64,000 nt of DNA from assembly GCA_965202905.1 (NCBI GenBank), contig OZ241868.1, positions 3,224,001 to 3,288,000 of the forward strand. The letters run 5' to 3'. This document shows, one piece after another, positions 26,330 through 34,926 of the stretch. A model generated the notes under the pieces. That model was not told the origin of the DNA. It searched no databases and saw nothing but the letters and a program-made list of their open reading frames with translations. Origin of the DNA: CAYFYS01 sp965202905. Lineage in GTDB: Bacteria > Pseudomonadota > Alphaproteobacteria > MPNO01. Each line of letters opens with the position of its first letter. The stretch's first letter is position 1. Position numbers and translations under genes: made by a program.

Positions 26330-27001
26330 ATGTTCTACGACACCGACAAGAACGACCACGGGCTTCCCTATAACCCCTACAAGTCCATCGTCGTGCCGCG
26401 GCCGATCGGCTGGGTCTCGACGCTCGACCGCGAGGGGGCGATCAACCTTGCCCCGTTCAGCCAGTTCAACAACCTCGGATACGATCCGCCTTATGTGATG
26501 TTCGCGGCCGGCCAGAAGCCCGACGGCGCCCCCAAGGACAGCGTCGTCAACGCGATGGCCTCGGGCGAGTTCGTCTGCTCGATGGCGACCTATGCGTTGC
26601 GCGAGGCGGTCAACACGACCGCCCAGATGCTCGACGCCGATGTCGACGAGATGGCGTTCGCCGGATTGACTCCCGCGCCCTCGCGGCTGGTCGCCGCACC
26701 GCGGGTGGCGGAATCCCCGGTTCATCTCGAATGCCGGTTCCACGCCTCGATGGTGCTGCCCGGCCACGGGGTAGAGAACAATTCCCACGTCGTGGTCGGC
26801 CGGGTGCTCGGTGTCCACATCGACGACGATGCGCTTACCGCGGACGGCAAGCTCGACATCACGCGCATCCGGCCGCTGGCGCGGCTGGGATACTTCGATT
26901 ACACTGCGGTGGAGTCGGTCTTTTCGATGGCGCCGGGCGGACCCAATGTCGAGGAATTCCGGCGCGGGCTGGCCGGCGCGGCGCGCGGCGCGGCCGAATA
27001 G
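26330..27001 (+). CDS. Flavin reductase family (FMN-binding split-barrel) protein
   Basis: A 223-residue protein of the DIM6/NTAB flavin-reductase group. PYNPYKSIVVPRPIGWVSTL and the LAPFSQFNNLGYDPPYVMF stretch are the FMN-binding signature. Such proteins supply reduced flavin to a partner oxygenase or act as stand-alone oxidoreductases. The start MFYDTDK fits relatives; an in-frame extension upstream overlaps panC and is low complexity. It converges with the lipoprotein gene, with a 5-bp gap. Confidence 0.82.
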   Translation: MFYDTDKNDHGLPYNPYKSIVVPRPIGWVSTLDREGAINLAPFSQFNNLGYDPPYVMFAAGQKPDGAPKDSVVNAMASGEFVCSMATYALREAVNTTAQMLDADVDEMAFAGLTPAPSRLVAAPRVAESPVHLECRFHASMVLPGHGVENNSHVVVGRVLGVHIDDDALTADGKLDITRIRPLARLGYFDYTAVESVFSMAPGGPNVEEFRRGLAGAARGAAE

Positions 27002-27006
27002 CGCGC

Positions 27007-28137
27007 TCAGCGGACGTAGATATGGACCTCGTTGGAGGCCGCCTCGCCGCTGGTGACCGCCGACATCTGCACCCGGTCGAGCGGCATTCCCATGTTCGAC
27101 AGTGTGCGCAGGACCGATTCGGCGTTGCGCTTGGAGGAATTGGCCGCCACCGTCGCCTCGGCCGGTGAGCTGCTGTTAGGCGCGACCGCGACGAGGTCGA
27201 AATTTGCCGCCGGGCGGCGTTCGAGCGCACGGCTTACCGCGTTATAGAGCGCCAGCTCGTAATCGACGTTGGGCCGGTCGAAGCGAATCACCACCAGCGG
27301 ACGGCGCGGCGCCGCGCCCGACGGCCGGGCGCTTGACGCCGGTGCGGGGTACGCCGATGGCGGCGGCCGGGTCGCCGCCGGGGCCGCGGTCGAGAACGTG
27401 CGGTTCGTCAGGCTGTTTCCCAGAAGCTCGCCGTTCTTGATCGCCAGCGACAGGGTGGTGAGGTTGGCGCGCTCGCTGGCAAGGTAGGTCGTCTGGCGGT
27501 TGACGTCCACGCTGAGTTCGTTCAGCAGGCGGTCGATCAGCACCACCGTGCGGTTGACCTCGTCCTCCAGGATCGCGAGCTGGCGATGATCCTCGTCGAC
27601 CGCGCCGGTCAGCCCGTAGGTCGCGCGCGTGGTCTCCAGCAGATAGGCCGACAGCGTGGAGGTGTTGGCGACCTCGTTGGCCAGCAAGTTGAGCTCGGCA
27701 ATATCGTTATCGATGGCCGCAAGCAGCGTCTGGGCGGCGTTCCACTGGTTGATCAGCGTCGGGTTGCCCGGCGTCGTGCCGACCTGGAGCCGCGCGTTGA
27801 TGGCCGCGATCCCGGCGTGATACCGGGTCGAGTTGTTGAGCGTCTGGTCGCGCATCTTCTGCAGCAGCGCATTCTGCTGGCGCAGCGAGCCCTGCAGCCG
27901 CTCGAGCTCCGCGCGCACCTGGGAGACCTTCTGTCCGACGAAAGTTCCGGTCGTCTGGCCCGGGGTAACCGTCGGCGGCACGAAGTTCGTCGAACCGAGC
28001 TGCGGCGGGGCCGGCGTCGGCGGCGCGGCCGCGCGCGCCGGCGACTCGTCGAGCCACAGCTCGTCCCCAGGCAGCGAGCACCCCTGCACCGCAAACACGG
28101 CGCAAAGAGAAATCGCCACCATTCCGGTTCTTGTCAT
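27007..28137 (-). CDS. Envelope lipoprotein with coiled coil and OmpA-like C-terminus
   Basis: A 376-residue predicted lipoprotein. The signal peptide MTRTGMVAISLCAVFAVQGC ends in a lipobox with Cys20. A Pro/Ala-rich linker leads to a heptad-like helical region (about 70-230, QVRAELERLQGSLRQQNALL and later), then another Pro/Ser linker. The C-terminal domain (about 280-376: VVIRFDRPNVDYELALYNAV ... VAPNSS ... MSAVTSGEA) has the beta-alpha pattern of OmpA-like folds. I do not recognise a named family. It is probably outer-membrane attached and reaches across the periplasm. AAGGAAA lies upstream of the ATG. Confidence 0.65.
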   Translation of the reverse strand: MTRTGMVAISLCAVFAVQGCSLPGDELWLDESPARAAAPPTPAPPQLGSTNFVPPTVTPGQTTGTFVGQKVSQVRAELERLQGSLRQQNALLQKMRDQTLNNSTRYHAGIAAINARLQVGTTPGNPTLINQWNAAQTLLAAIDNDIAELNLLANEVANTSTLSAYLLETTRATYGLTGAVDEDHRQLAILEDEVNRTVVLIDRLLNELSVDVNRQTTYLASERANLTTLSLAIKNGELLGNSLTNRTFSTAAPAATRPPPSAYPAPASSARPSGAAPRRPLVVIRFDRPNVDYELALYNAVSRALERRPAANFDLVAVAPNSSSPAEATVAANSSKRNAESVLRTLSNMGMPLDRVQMSAVTSGEAASNEVHIYVR

Positions 28138-28387
28138 GGCGCTCGGCGTTTCCTTTAGGCAATTCTTGGGGAATACGGCGCAACAAATCTCGCCAAGCCC
28201 TTGGGACCAGGAGCGATTTCCGCCACGCATCCAGTCCACATCGGATCTTACTGGAAGCCCTGTGGCCTCACAAGCGCTTTTCCCTTCCGAACCTGCGGAC
28301 AGGCCCGGCCGCCGCGCAGGCCAAGGTGTTGCACAGGCCAAGGCGTTGCGCATGTCGGGGCAAGCCTGTATATCCGCTCGCATCTGC

Positions 28388-28464
28388 GCGCCCGTAGCTC
28401 AACTGGATAGAGCACCTGACTACGGATCAGGAGGTTGGGAGTTCGAATCTTCCCGGGCGCGCCA
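28388..28464 (+). tRNA. tRNA-Arg (anticodon ACG)
   Basis: A 77-nt cloverleaf with encoded CCA. The acceptor stem gcgcccg pairs with cgggcgc, the D-arm is gctcaactggatagagc, the anticodon stem cctga/tcagg holds loop ctacgga (ACG, read as ICG), and the T-arm is gggag-ttcgaat-cttcc. It lies just before the RiPP-type locus; tRNA genes are common integration points. Confidence 0.97.
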
Positions 28465-28554
28465 TCTCAATCGATCGCCCGGAGATCATTCGCCGGGCGG
28501 TCCGGGCGGGTTCGCCGAGGCGGCAACTTTGCCGGTATCGCGAAACGCCGCCTT

Positions 28555-28584
28555 CGTGTTAGGATCCGCCGTGTTAGGATCCGC
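28555..28584. repeat. 15-bp perfect tandem duplication
   Basis: Two copies of cgtgttaggatccgc (28555-28569, 28570-28584) lie between tRNA-Arg and the ABC transporter gene. A short inverted repeat (cctgccgccggcagg) is just downstream at about 28604-28618. Confidence 0.9.
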
Positions 28585-28672
28585 GTCCTGCCGCAAACGG
28601 GCGCCTGCCGCCGGCAGGACGCCCGACACCCCGAAAAACCGGCTGATCTCCTTGGACACCAGCGGCGGCCAC

Positions 28673-30403
28673 ATGTTTCTGAACGACCTGCTGCCTTTGA
28701 GGCCGTTATTCCGGGACGTGTGTCGTTTCGCGCCGGCGGGCGTTTCCCTGGCGCTGGTTCTGATGATCCTGACCAGCCTGTTCACGGGGGTCGGCATATT
28801 GTTGATCATCCCGCTCATCGGCGCCGTGGGCGTCGACCTGGGAGAAACCGTCGGCGCCGCGTCGTCCAGCATCGCCGGCCAGGTATCCGGGGCGACCGCC
28901 GGCCTCGGCCTGAGTCTCAGCCTGGGCGGCGTGCTGACCCTCTATGTGCTGTTGATCGCCGGCGTCGCGACGCTTCGCTACGGACAGGCGGTTTTGAGCG
29001 ACAAGCTGAGGCGGTCTTTCGTCCTGGAGATCAGGCGGGACCTCTACAGCAAGCTGATGGACGCGCAATGGCGCTATGTGAACGAGCAACGCCAGGCGGA
29101 TTTCGTTCGCCTGGTCACCGTCCAGGTGACGTCGATCGGCTCTGCCATCCATCAGAGCGTCCAGCTACTCAGCCAAATCGTGCTGGTGGCGGTCTATCTG
29201 GGCCTCTCCGTGCTCCTTTCCCCCTCGTTGACGGCGCTGGCGGTGCTGTGCTCCTTCGGCTTGGTGGCCGCCATGTTTCCGTTGAACCGCCGGATCCACG
29301 GCAGCGGTCAGATCGGGTTGCACGGCAGCCGGGAGATCTTCTCCAACGTGGTGGAACAGATCTCCAGCATCAAGGTCATCAAGAGCTTCTCCGCGGAGCG
29401 CCCGTTTCTGGAGCGAGTCGTCCGCGCCAGCGCCCTGCTGGAAGAGCAGCAGGTGCGCATGACGCGGTTCGTCTCGCTGACCCGGTTGGTCAATCTGACC
29501 AGCGCCGCCCTGATCTTCGCCGTTCTCTTCTACGTCTCCATTCAGTGGATTCGGCTGCCGACATCGAACATCGTTCTCATCCTGTTCGTATTTTCCCGTC
29601 TGATGCCCCAGGTGTCCGCGATCCAGTCCACGGTGCAGAGCCTCATCCACATGGCGCCGATGTACACGGATGTGCTGGAACACACCGCCGCGCTTGCGGC
29701 GCACCGGGAACCGCCGGCGGACGCGGACGCGAACGCGGCGCCGGAGTTCCAGGACAGCATTGAACTGATACAGGCCGGCTATCGCTATCTGGACAAGCCC
29801 GAGCCCGTCTTTGCCGGCGTGAATCTGCGCATCGCCTGCAACGAGACCGTCGCGCTGGTGGGTCCGTCGGGGATCGGCAAGTCGACGCTCGCCGACATCA
29901 TCGCGGGGCTGATCTCCCCCACCATGGGAGAAATGCGGGTCGACGGCCGGGCGATCGACGACCGCAACCGCCGCCGCTGGCGGAGCCAGGTCGCCTACGT
30001 CACCCAGGACGTGCTGCTGTTTCACGACAGCATCCGCGAGAACCTGTCCTGGGCGTCCCCCGCGCCGCCGACCGAAGCGGAGCTTTGGGACGCCCTGCGC
30101 CATGCGGCGGCGGAGGGGTTCGTCCGGTCTCTGCCGAAGGGTCTGGATACGACGATCGGCGACCGCGGCGTCAAGCTCTCGGGGGGCGAACGCCAACGGC
30201 TGGCGCTGGCGCGGGCGCTGTTGTCCAAGCCCAGGCTGCTGATACTCGACGAGGCCACCAGCGCCCTGGACCAGGCGAACCAGCGCGCGATTCGGGACGC
30301 TCTCGTCGGGCTCCAGGGCAAGTTGACCATGGTGATCATTGCCCACGACGAAACGACCATCGCCCATGTCCGCCATCGGCTGGACCTGTCCGCGCTGGCC
30401 TGA
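28673..30403 (+). CDS. ABC exporter, fused membrane and ATPase domains
   Basis: A 576-residue half-transporter of the MsbA/McjD export type. Residues about 20-330 form a six-helix membrane domain (first helix LALVLMILTSLFTGVGILLI). The ATPase domain has Walker A GPSGIGKST (about 396-404), the signature LSGGERQRLALARAL (about 502) and Walker B LLILDEATSALD (about 522). There is no N-terminal C39 peptidase domain, as in lasso-peptide exporters. The nucleotidyltransferase gene starts 15 bp later. Together with the PqqD and asparagine-synthetase genes it likely exported the product of this RiPP-type locus (inference). Confidence 0.88.
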   Translation: MFLNDLLPLRPLFRDVCRFAPAGVSLALVLMILTSLFTGVGILLIIPLIGAVGVDLGETVGAASSSIAGQVSGATAGLGLSLSLGGVLTLYVLLIAGVATLRYGQAVLSDKLRRSFVLEIRRDLYSKLMDAQWRYVNEQRQADFVRLVTVQVTSIGSAIHQSVQLLSQIVLVAVYLGLSVLLSPSLTALAVLCSFGLVAAMFPLNRRIHGSGQIGLHGSREIFSNVVEQISSIKVIKSFSAERPFLERVVRASALLEEQQVRMTRFVSLTRLVNLTSAALIFAVLFYVSIQWIRLPTSNIVLILFVFSRLMPQVSAIQSTVQSLIHMAPMYTDVLEHTAALAAHREPPADADANAAPEFQDSIELIQAGYRYLDKPEPVFAGVNLRIACNETVALVGPSGIGKSTLADIIAGLISPTMGEMRVDGRAIDDRNRRRWRSQVAYVTQDVLLFHDSIRENLSWASPAPPTEAELWDALRHAAAEGFVRSLPKGLDTTIGDRGVKLSGGERQRLALARALLSKPRLLILDEATSALDQANQRAIRDALVGLQGKLTMVIIAHDETTIAHVRHRLDLSALA

Positions 30404-30418
30404 TCCGGAGATCCGCGC

Positions 30419-31507
30419 ATGCACGCCACCTCGCCGTTCGACGGCCTGTCCGCCGGCCTGCGCCTGGGCATCGGGGCCGGCGAGCCGGACGCCGACGCCG
30501 ACGCCCTGTCACGGGTCGAAGACTGGAGCACGGTGGTCGCGCTGGCGCGGCGCCACGGCGTGGTCAGCCTCCTGGTCAAGGGCCTGCGAACCGACGCCGG
30601 TCCGGATATCGAGCCGCGGCTCATCGCGCTGCATCGCCGGACGGTTCGACGCGGCATGCGTCAGTTCCAGGGGCTGAAGCAGGCTGCCGATACGCTGGCC
30701 GCCGTCGGCGTTCCCTGCCTGGTGCTCAAGGGCCTGCCGCTCAGCCAGCGGATCTACGCCCATCCGTTCGTCCGGGACCCGAACGACATCGACCTGCTCG
30801 TGCCGCCGGCGGCGTTTCGGGACGCCGAACGCGCGCTGTGCGGACACGGCTGGGTACGGGTCAAACCGAACTTCCCGGCGACCTCGGCGCGGATGCGCTG
30901 GTACAGAAGGTTCGTCAGCCAGAGCACCCTCAACGGGCCGGGCGGGGGCCTCGATCTGCACCACCGCCTGTCGCATAACCCGCGTTATTTCGACGTGCCG
31001 TTCGAGCGGCTTTACGACGGCGGCGCGGTGACGACGATCGGCGAATCGGGTTTCGCGACTCTGGGGGAGGACCACCTGTTCGCCTATCTGATCTCCCACG
31101 GCGCGCGTTCGCTGTGGCACCGGCTGAAGTGGCTGAGCGATATCGCCGCGTTGATCGCCGGCATGGAGCCGGATCGGTTCCAACAGGAAATTGCCCGGTG
31201 TCGGCAGGCCGGGCTGGAAATCGCGCTCGCCGCAACGTTGCAGCTCTGTCTGGAGATTTTCCATGTCGGGCCGCCGGCAGACGCCAGGGCGCGGCCGGCG
31301 TTCCTCGCCCGCTGCGCGCGACGCGCCTTGGCGGGCGGCGATCGCGCCCATCTCTACAGCACCCCGACCGGGAAAGCCGCCGTTCTCGCCCTCAAGCCGG
31401 ATGCCGGCTTCGTGCTACGCGAAACGGCGCATCTCGTTTGCCAAGTCCTTTACGACCTGCTGCGCTGGTCGCTGCGGCGGACCGGTGAACAAAAACCGCG
31501 GGCCTGA
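30419..31507 (+). CDS. Nucleotidyltransferase family protein (PF14907 type)
   Basis: A 362-residue protein of the nucleotidyltransferase-like family common beside lasso-peptide and PqqD/HprK clusters. The core is CLVLKGLPLSQRIY followed by RDPNDIDLLVPPAAF (about 118-132), giving the paired Asp of the polymerase-beta fold. The C-terminal half is helical, with HRLKWLSDIAALI. In studied clusters such enzymes are proposed to modify the peptide with a nucleotide or phosphate. It is cotranscribed with the exporter (15-bp gap). Confidence 0.8.
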   Translation: MHATSPFDGLSAGLRLGIGAGEPDADADALSRVEDWSTVVALARRHGVVSLLVKGLRTDAGPDIEPRLIALHRRTVRRGMRQFQGLKQAADTLAAVGVPCLVLKGLPLSQRIYAHPFVRDPNDIDLLVPPAAFRDAERALCGHGWVRVKPNFPATSARMRWYRRFVSQSTLNGPGGGLDLHHRLSHNPRYFDVPFERLYDGGAVTTIGESGFATLGEDHLFAYLISHGARSLWHRLKWLSDIAALIAGMEPDRFQQEIARCRQAGLEIALAATLQLCLEIFHVGPPADARARPAFLARCARRALAGGDRAHLYSTPTGKAAVLALKPDAGFVLRETAHLVCQVLYDLLRWSLRRTGEQKPRA

Positions 31508-31573
31508 GTCGTCAGAACCGGCCGGTTATCCGAAACCGAAAATCGTGTCTTGGTGTGAATTTGTAACGCGGTT

Positions 31574-32133
31574 TCAGCGCTGTATGCGCGCCACAATCGC
31601 TGAGGTCAATTCGACGCGTTCATCGCAGATTTCGAAAAGCTCGCGGCTCGGACGACAATCCGGAGAATTGCTTCCATGCCAAAGCGTGACAAGCACACCT
31701 TCTCGCTTGACCGCCTCAACGGCAGGGATGAGATCGCTATCCCCGCTGAATAGCACGACATTTGTTATGGTGTGCTTACTGGCGAGAAGCGCCATATCCA
31801 CCCCGACCATGCAGTCCACACGTTTTTGGACGAAGATCGGATTGCCGTTTGCATCCACACCCCGATTAACCAACCTCCCCAACCGCACCTCGAATCTCGG
31901 AAGATACTTCAGTGCTGTGATAAATCGATGCTTGGATGCATAGCGCAATCTCTCCTCGTCCGTGGGCGGGTTGCTCTGATACGGCATGCAATTGTAATAA
32001 TAGGCGCGAAGCAACTGATCCTGCCCTGCCATCTCATTGGACAGCTTGGCAAAATCAGCTGCATGTTGGCGTGGTCGTATTGCAGGACCTTGTCTACATA
32101 CCCTGCATCCAGGAAGATCGCCGCCACACCCAT
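31574..32133 (-). pseudogene. NYN-domain (LabA/DUF88-type) protein, frameshifted
   Basis: A NYN/PIN-like nuclease gene broken by one frameshift. From ATG 32133 (GGAGG upstream) one frame reads MGVAAIFLDAGYVDKVLQYD, the family start with its metal-binding Asp. Near 32055 the frame changes, and the rest continues as DFAKLSNEM, AYYYNCMPYQS and LFSGDSDLIPAVEAVKREG to the stop at 31574. Adding one base after CTG before ATTTT would restore a normal protein of about 187 residues. The DNA is far more AT-rich than its neighbours, so it came from elsewhere. It interrupts the RiPP-type locus. An alternative in-frame start at 32221 gives an unrelated N-terminus. A sequencing error is possible. Confidence 0.75.
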
Positions 32134-32181
32134 TTGCGAAGGACCTCCTGCGCTCCCACCAAGGTTGCTGAGATCTGGCAG

Positions 32182-32213
32182 AAAAAAAGGGCGCAACGCA
32201 ACGTCGCGCGCCC
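32182..32213 (-). terminator. Hairpin plus T-tract in the NYN leader
   Basis: On the minus strand GGGCGC (32213-32208) and GCGCCC (32194-32189) form a 6-bp GC stem around a 13-nt loop, followed by seven T (32188-32182). It lies between the NYN promoter and the NYN start codon, so it would stop or attenuate transcription into that gene. Confidence 0.55.
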
Positions 32214-32270
32214 CAGTTCATACCTTACCCTCCATGCCCGAGGGAAAGGAGGGGTCCATAGCTTATTCCT

Positions 32271-32299
32271 ATAATAGGGTTAGTCTGAGGGTGTGTCAA
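32271..32299 (-). promoter_or_regulatory. Sigma-70-type promoter for the NYN gene
   Basis: TTGACA (32299-32294), a 17-bp spacer and TATTAT (32276-32271) on the minus strand. The sequence is AT-rich and nearly consensus, rare in this GC-rich window. The -35 box contains the stop codon of the transposase remnant, so the promoter appears to be supplied at the end of that mobile fragment. Confidence 0.6.
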
Positions 32300-32499
32300 G
32301 GATAATTATAGGGAGTTAATTTCGAGGTGCCTTTTTTGTAAGGCCCGCGCGGCCCCGGCTTCGGCACCTCCGCGTCGATCAACGCTACGATGTCTTCCAT
32401 GATCCACAGCCGCCGATGTGACCGACCGGCTTTGGGATGCGGCTGGTGGACGAGGTAGCCCCGGCGTCTAAGAAACGCGGTCCTTACGAGAAAAGAGTT
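32296..32499 (-). mobile_element. Degenerate transposase C-terminal fragment
   Basis: The 464-bp space between the NYN start and the PqqD gene holds an open stretch of 67 codons ending in MEDIVALIDAEVPKPGPRG and PYKKGTS. The pattern of an AG..RLW..EDIVALIDA block followed by a basic PYKK tail is like the C-terminus of some proteobacterial IS transposases. The catalytic part is missing, and the frame opens exactly inside a 14-bp inverted-repeat end. The family assignment is tentative. Confidence 0.4.
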
Positions 32500-33015
32500 T
32501 CAAACTGAGACTCTCGAAACCGGCAAGCCCTGGACACGACATGCCGGGTGCCCGGCCCGATGCGGGCGCAGGACTCGTCAGAGCGTTCGGCGGGCGGTCA
32601 TCGGTCGGCGCCGTCCTGGCGCGGGCTCGCGCGGATGAGCCCGAGCTCGCGGGCCTCCGCCAGGAAGCCGAGCACATCGGTGCGGCAGGTGTCGGGATCG
32701 ATGTCGTCGTATTCCGCGCCCAGCGCGGCGCACAGCTCGGCCACGGTGGGGCGGGTTTCGATCAGGGACCAGATACGGGCCGCCGTCTTGTCGAACTCGT
32801 AGTAGCGGCCCATGTCGGCGTCCATCATCACGATGGCGTCGTCGAGATCGGTGAAGACGATGTCGTCGTTGCGCTCGACGACGGAATTCAAGTCGATGTC
32901 CAAATCAGCGTCCAAAGAGGCGTACTCCCGCTTCCGCCGCCGCGCGGCCCCAGGTTCGCAGCAATCTTACACCCGGCCCCCGATCGTGTCGAGCGGGTAG
33001 TGTCTCAGTTTGAAA
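32498..33015. repeat. 14-bp inverted repeats flanking the PqqD gene
   Basis: tttcaaactgagac (32498-32511) is repeated exactly in inverse orientation as gtctcagtttgaaa (33002-33015). The 490-bp interior contains only the PqqD-like gene. The identity stops sharply outside the 14 bp. They could be terminal repeats of a small non-autonomous element or two solo IS ends. Confidence 0.6.
32598..32915 (-). CDS. PqqD-family RiPP recognition element (LasB1-like)
   Basis: A 105-residue protein of the PqqD/RRE fold. The pattern VVERNDDIVFTDLDDAIVMM, then YYEFDKTAARIWSLIE and TVAELCAALGAEYD, and a final ADVLGFL-type helix, is the usual beta-strand and winged-helix order. RREs bind the leader of a precursor peptide and hand it to the tailoring enzyme. 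The start is taken as TTG 32915 with GGGAG about 11 nt upstream; no ATG precedes the domain. It follows the asparagine-synthetase gene on the same strand after 217 bp that contain one 14-bp inverted-repeat copy. Confidence 0.75.
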   Translation of the reverse strand: MDADLDIDLNSVVERNDDIVFTDLDDAIVMMDADMGRYYEFDKTAARIWSLIETRPTVAELCAALGAEYDDIDPDTCRTDVLGFLAEARELGLIRASPRQDGADR

Positions 33016-33132
33016 AGCTGCGGCCCCGGCTTGGGTCTCGATCTCTCCCCCGCCGACCGGGCGGCGCCCGCCCGACGACTTCGATTCCAGACGTCCCATG
33101 GAGGGGCGGAGGGGGTGGAGGGGCGGAAAGCC

Positions 33133-34926
33133 TCAGAAGTCGAGAAACCGCATCGCCGTGAGCGCCCGGTAGGCAAAGGGTTCCCCGGCCGGCCAGCCAT
33201 CCTCCAGGCAGGTCAGCAAATGCGGCATGTCGACATAGCGCGCCCGCGAGGGCGCCGCCGCGCGACCGGCCAACTCGCGGTGGAGCACCGGCAGCGTCTC
33301 GATCACGCTCCCCCGAAAACCCGCGAAACGCACCGGATCACGCTTGTCGGTGTACCAGCACACCTCCGGCGGCAGCACCGTGCGAAGGGCGTGGCGCATC
33401 ACCCAGCGGCTCCAGCGCCCCTGACGAAACTGCTCCGGCGGCAGCCCCAGGACGAACTCCATCAGACGACGGTCCAATAGCGGGTAGCCGTACTCGATGC
33501 CGCGACGCGACCCCTCCAGCGCCCAACCTTCCATGCGCTCGCACAGATGACCCAGCCCGATCAGGCTACACTGCCTCTGCCGAACGCCTCTCGTCCCGAG
33601 GTCGGGCGGGCGCAGCTTGAACCGACGCGCGAGATCCGGATGCGCGAAAGAGCGCTGCGGAGGCGGCGCGGTGCGCTCCGAATCCAAAGCGCGACGGATG
33701 GCGAGTTCCATCCCGAACGGCAGCAAGGGCAGAACGACCGCCGACAGGGCGTTCTTCGCAGAAGACCGGTGCGCGCGAAGCGCCCGCCACAGCCGGATGA
33801 AGCGACCGCCGAGCAGCAGTTCCTGGTAATAGCCGCGACCGCCGTAGGACGCGCATTCATCGCCACCCCAGCCCGAGAGTATCCGACGCACCCCGCGCGC
33901 CGCCGCAGCCCGCTGGACCGACATCTCGTGCAGCAGCGTATCACTGCCCCACTCCCGTGCCCCGTCCTGGCGCAGCCACGCCTCCACATCGGCCCCGGTG
34001 GGCGCGCACCAGACCAACGGCGTCTCCGCCCGGCTCGCCGTCGCCTCGACGAGGCGATACTCGTCGGCGTTCGCATCATCCTCCCCGGCCGTCCCCGACG
34101 GCGGCGCCGGCTGCCACGCGAACGCCGTCGGCGGCGGCTCCCCCCGGCGGCGCAACTCCTCGGCCGCGAGCACCGTGATGCTCGACGAGTCCAGCCCGCC
34201 GCTCAAATGCGCCCCCACCGACCCCGCCGCAGCCCCGCGCAGGCAGTCCCCCACCGCCTGCCGGTACAGCGCGAGAAAGGTCTGCGAACGGTCGTCGTCC
34301 GAGGTCGGCGCGACCGACGGTGCGGCCTCCGGCCGCCACCAGCGCTCGATGCGCAACGACTCCGGCTCCACGGCCAGCATATGGCCCGGCGACAGCCGCT
34401 TCACGGCCCGGAAACAACTGCGATCCACCGGCATCCGGACCTTCGGCGACAGCAGCCCCGCCACCACCTCCTCGTCCAGCGCGTCCGGCACGCCGGGCGC
34501 GGCGAGCACCGACCCGACGGCGCTCCCGAAGACGAACCGCTCGGCGGTCAGCGCGTAGTGGAAGGCGCGCGCGCCGACATGGTCACGGGCGCAAAACAGG
34601 GTGCGACGGCGGGCATCCCACACCGCGAACGCGTAGTCGCCGAACAGATGCGACGGGCAGTCGCGCCCCCAGCGCGCATACGCCCCCAGGATGAGCGCGC
34701 TGTCGGACAGCGACTCCACGTCGCGCAGGCCGAGCGCGCCCGCCAGGGCGGCCCGGTCGTCGAGGCGGCAATCCGCCACCACCGTCAGCCCGGCCTCACG
34801 GTCCTCCGACCGCAGGTCCTCCGCACCCGACAGGCCGACCGCCGGGTCCGGCCGAAGCTGGCCGGCATCCGCCGGGGAGGCCGCCGCCGCCCCGCCGCCC
34901 CGCCGCGCGTAAAAGCCCGAGATCAT
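33133..34926 (-). CDS. Asparagine-synthetase-like lasso cyclase (LasC/McjC type)
   Basis: A 597-residue asparagine synthetase B homologue. The N-terminal glutaminase-like domain starts MISGFYARRGG and lacks the catalytic Cys2, so it cannot release ammonia from glutamine. The synthetase domain has the PP-loop LSGGLDSSS (about 241-249), ILSGWGGDECASYGG and EYGYPLLDRRLMEFVLGLP. Loss of glutaminase with an intact AMP-forming site is the hallmark of lasso-peptide macrolactam cyclases, which adenylate an Asp or Glu side chain. Its ATG overlaps the stop of a 32-codon upstream frame (ATGA). The PqqD gene follows. A role in ring closure is inferred from context. Confidence 0.82.
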   Translation of the reverse strand: MISGFYARRGGGAAAASPADAGQLRPDPAVGLSGAEDLRSEDREAGLTVVADCRLDDRAALAGALGLRDVESLSDSALILGAYARWGRDCPSHLFGDYAFAVWDARRRTLFCARDHVGARAFHYALTAERFVFGSAVGSVLAAPGVPDALDEEVVAGLLSPKVRMPVDRSCFRAVKRLSPGHMLAVEPESLRIERWWRPEAAPSVAPTSDDDRSQTFLALYRQAVGDCLRGAAAGSVGAHLSGGLDSSSITVLAAEELRRRGEPPPTAFAWQPAPPSGTAGEDDANADEYRLVEATASRAETPLVWCAPTGADVEAWLRQDGAREWGSDTLLHEMSVQRAAAARGVRRILSGWGGDECASYGGRGYYQELLLGGRFIRLWRALRAHRSSAKNALSAVVLPLLPFGMELAIRRALDSERTAPPPQRSFAHPDLARRFKLRPPDLGTRGVRQRQCSLIGLGHLCERMEGWALEGSRRGIEYGYPLLDRRLMEFVLGLPPEQFRQGRWSRWVMRHALRTVLPPEVCWYTDKRDPVRFAGFRGSVIETLPVLHRELAGRAAAPSRARYVDMPHLLTCLEDGWPAGEPFAYRALTAMRFLDF

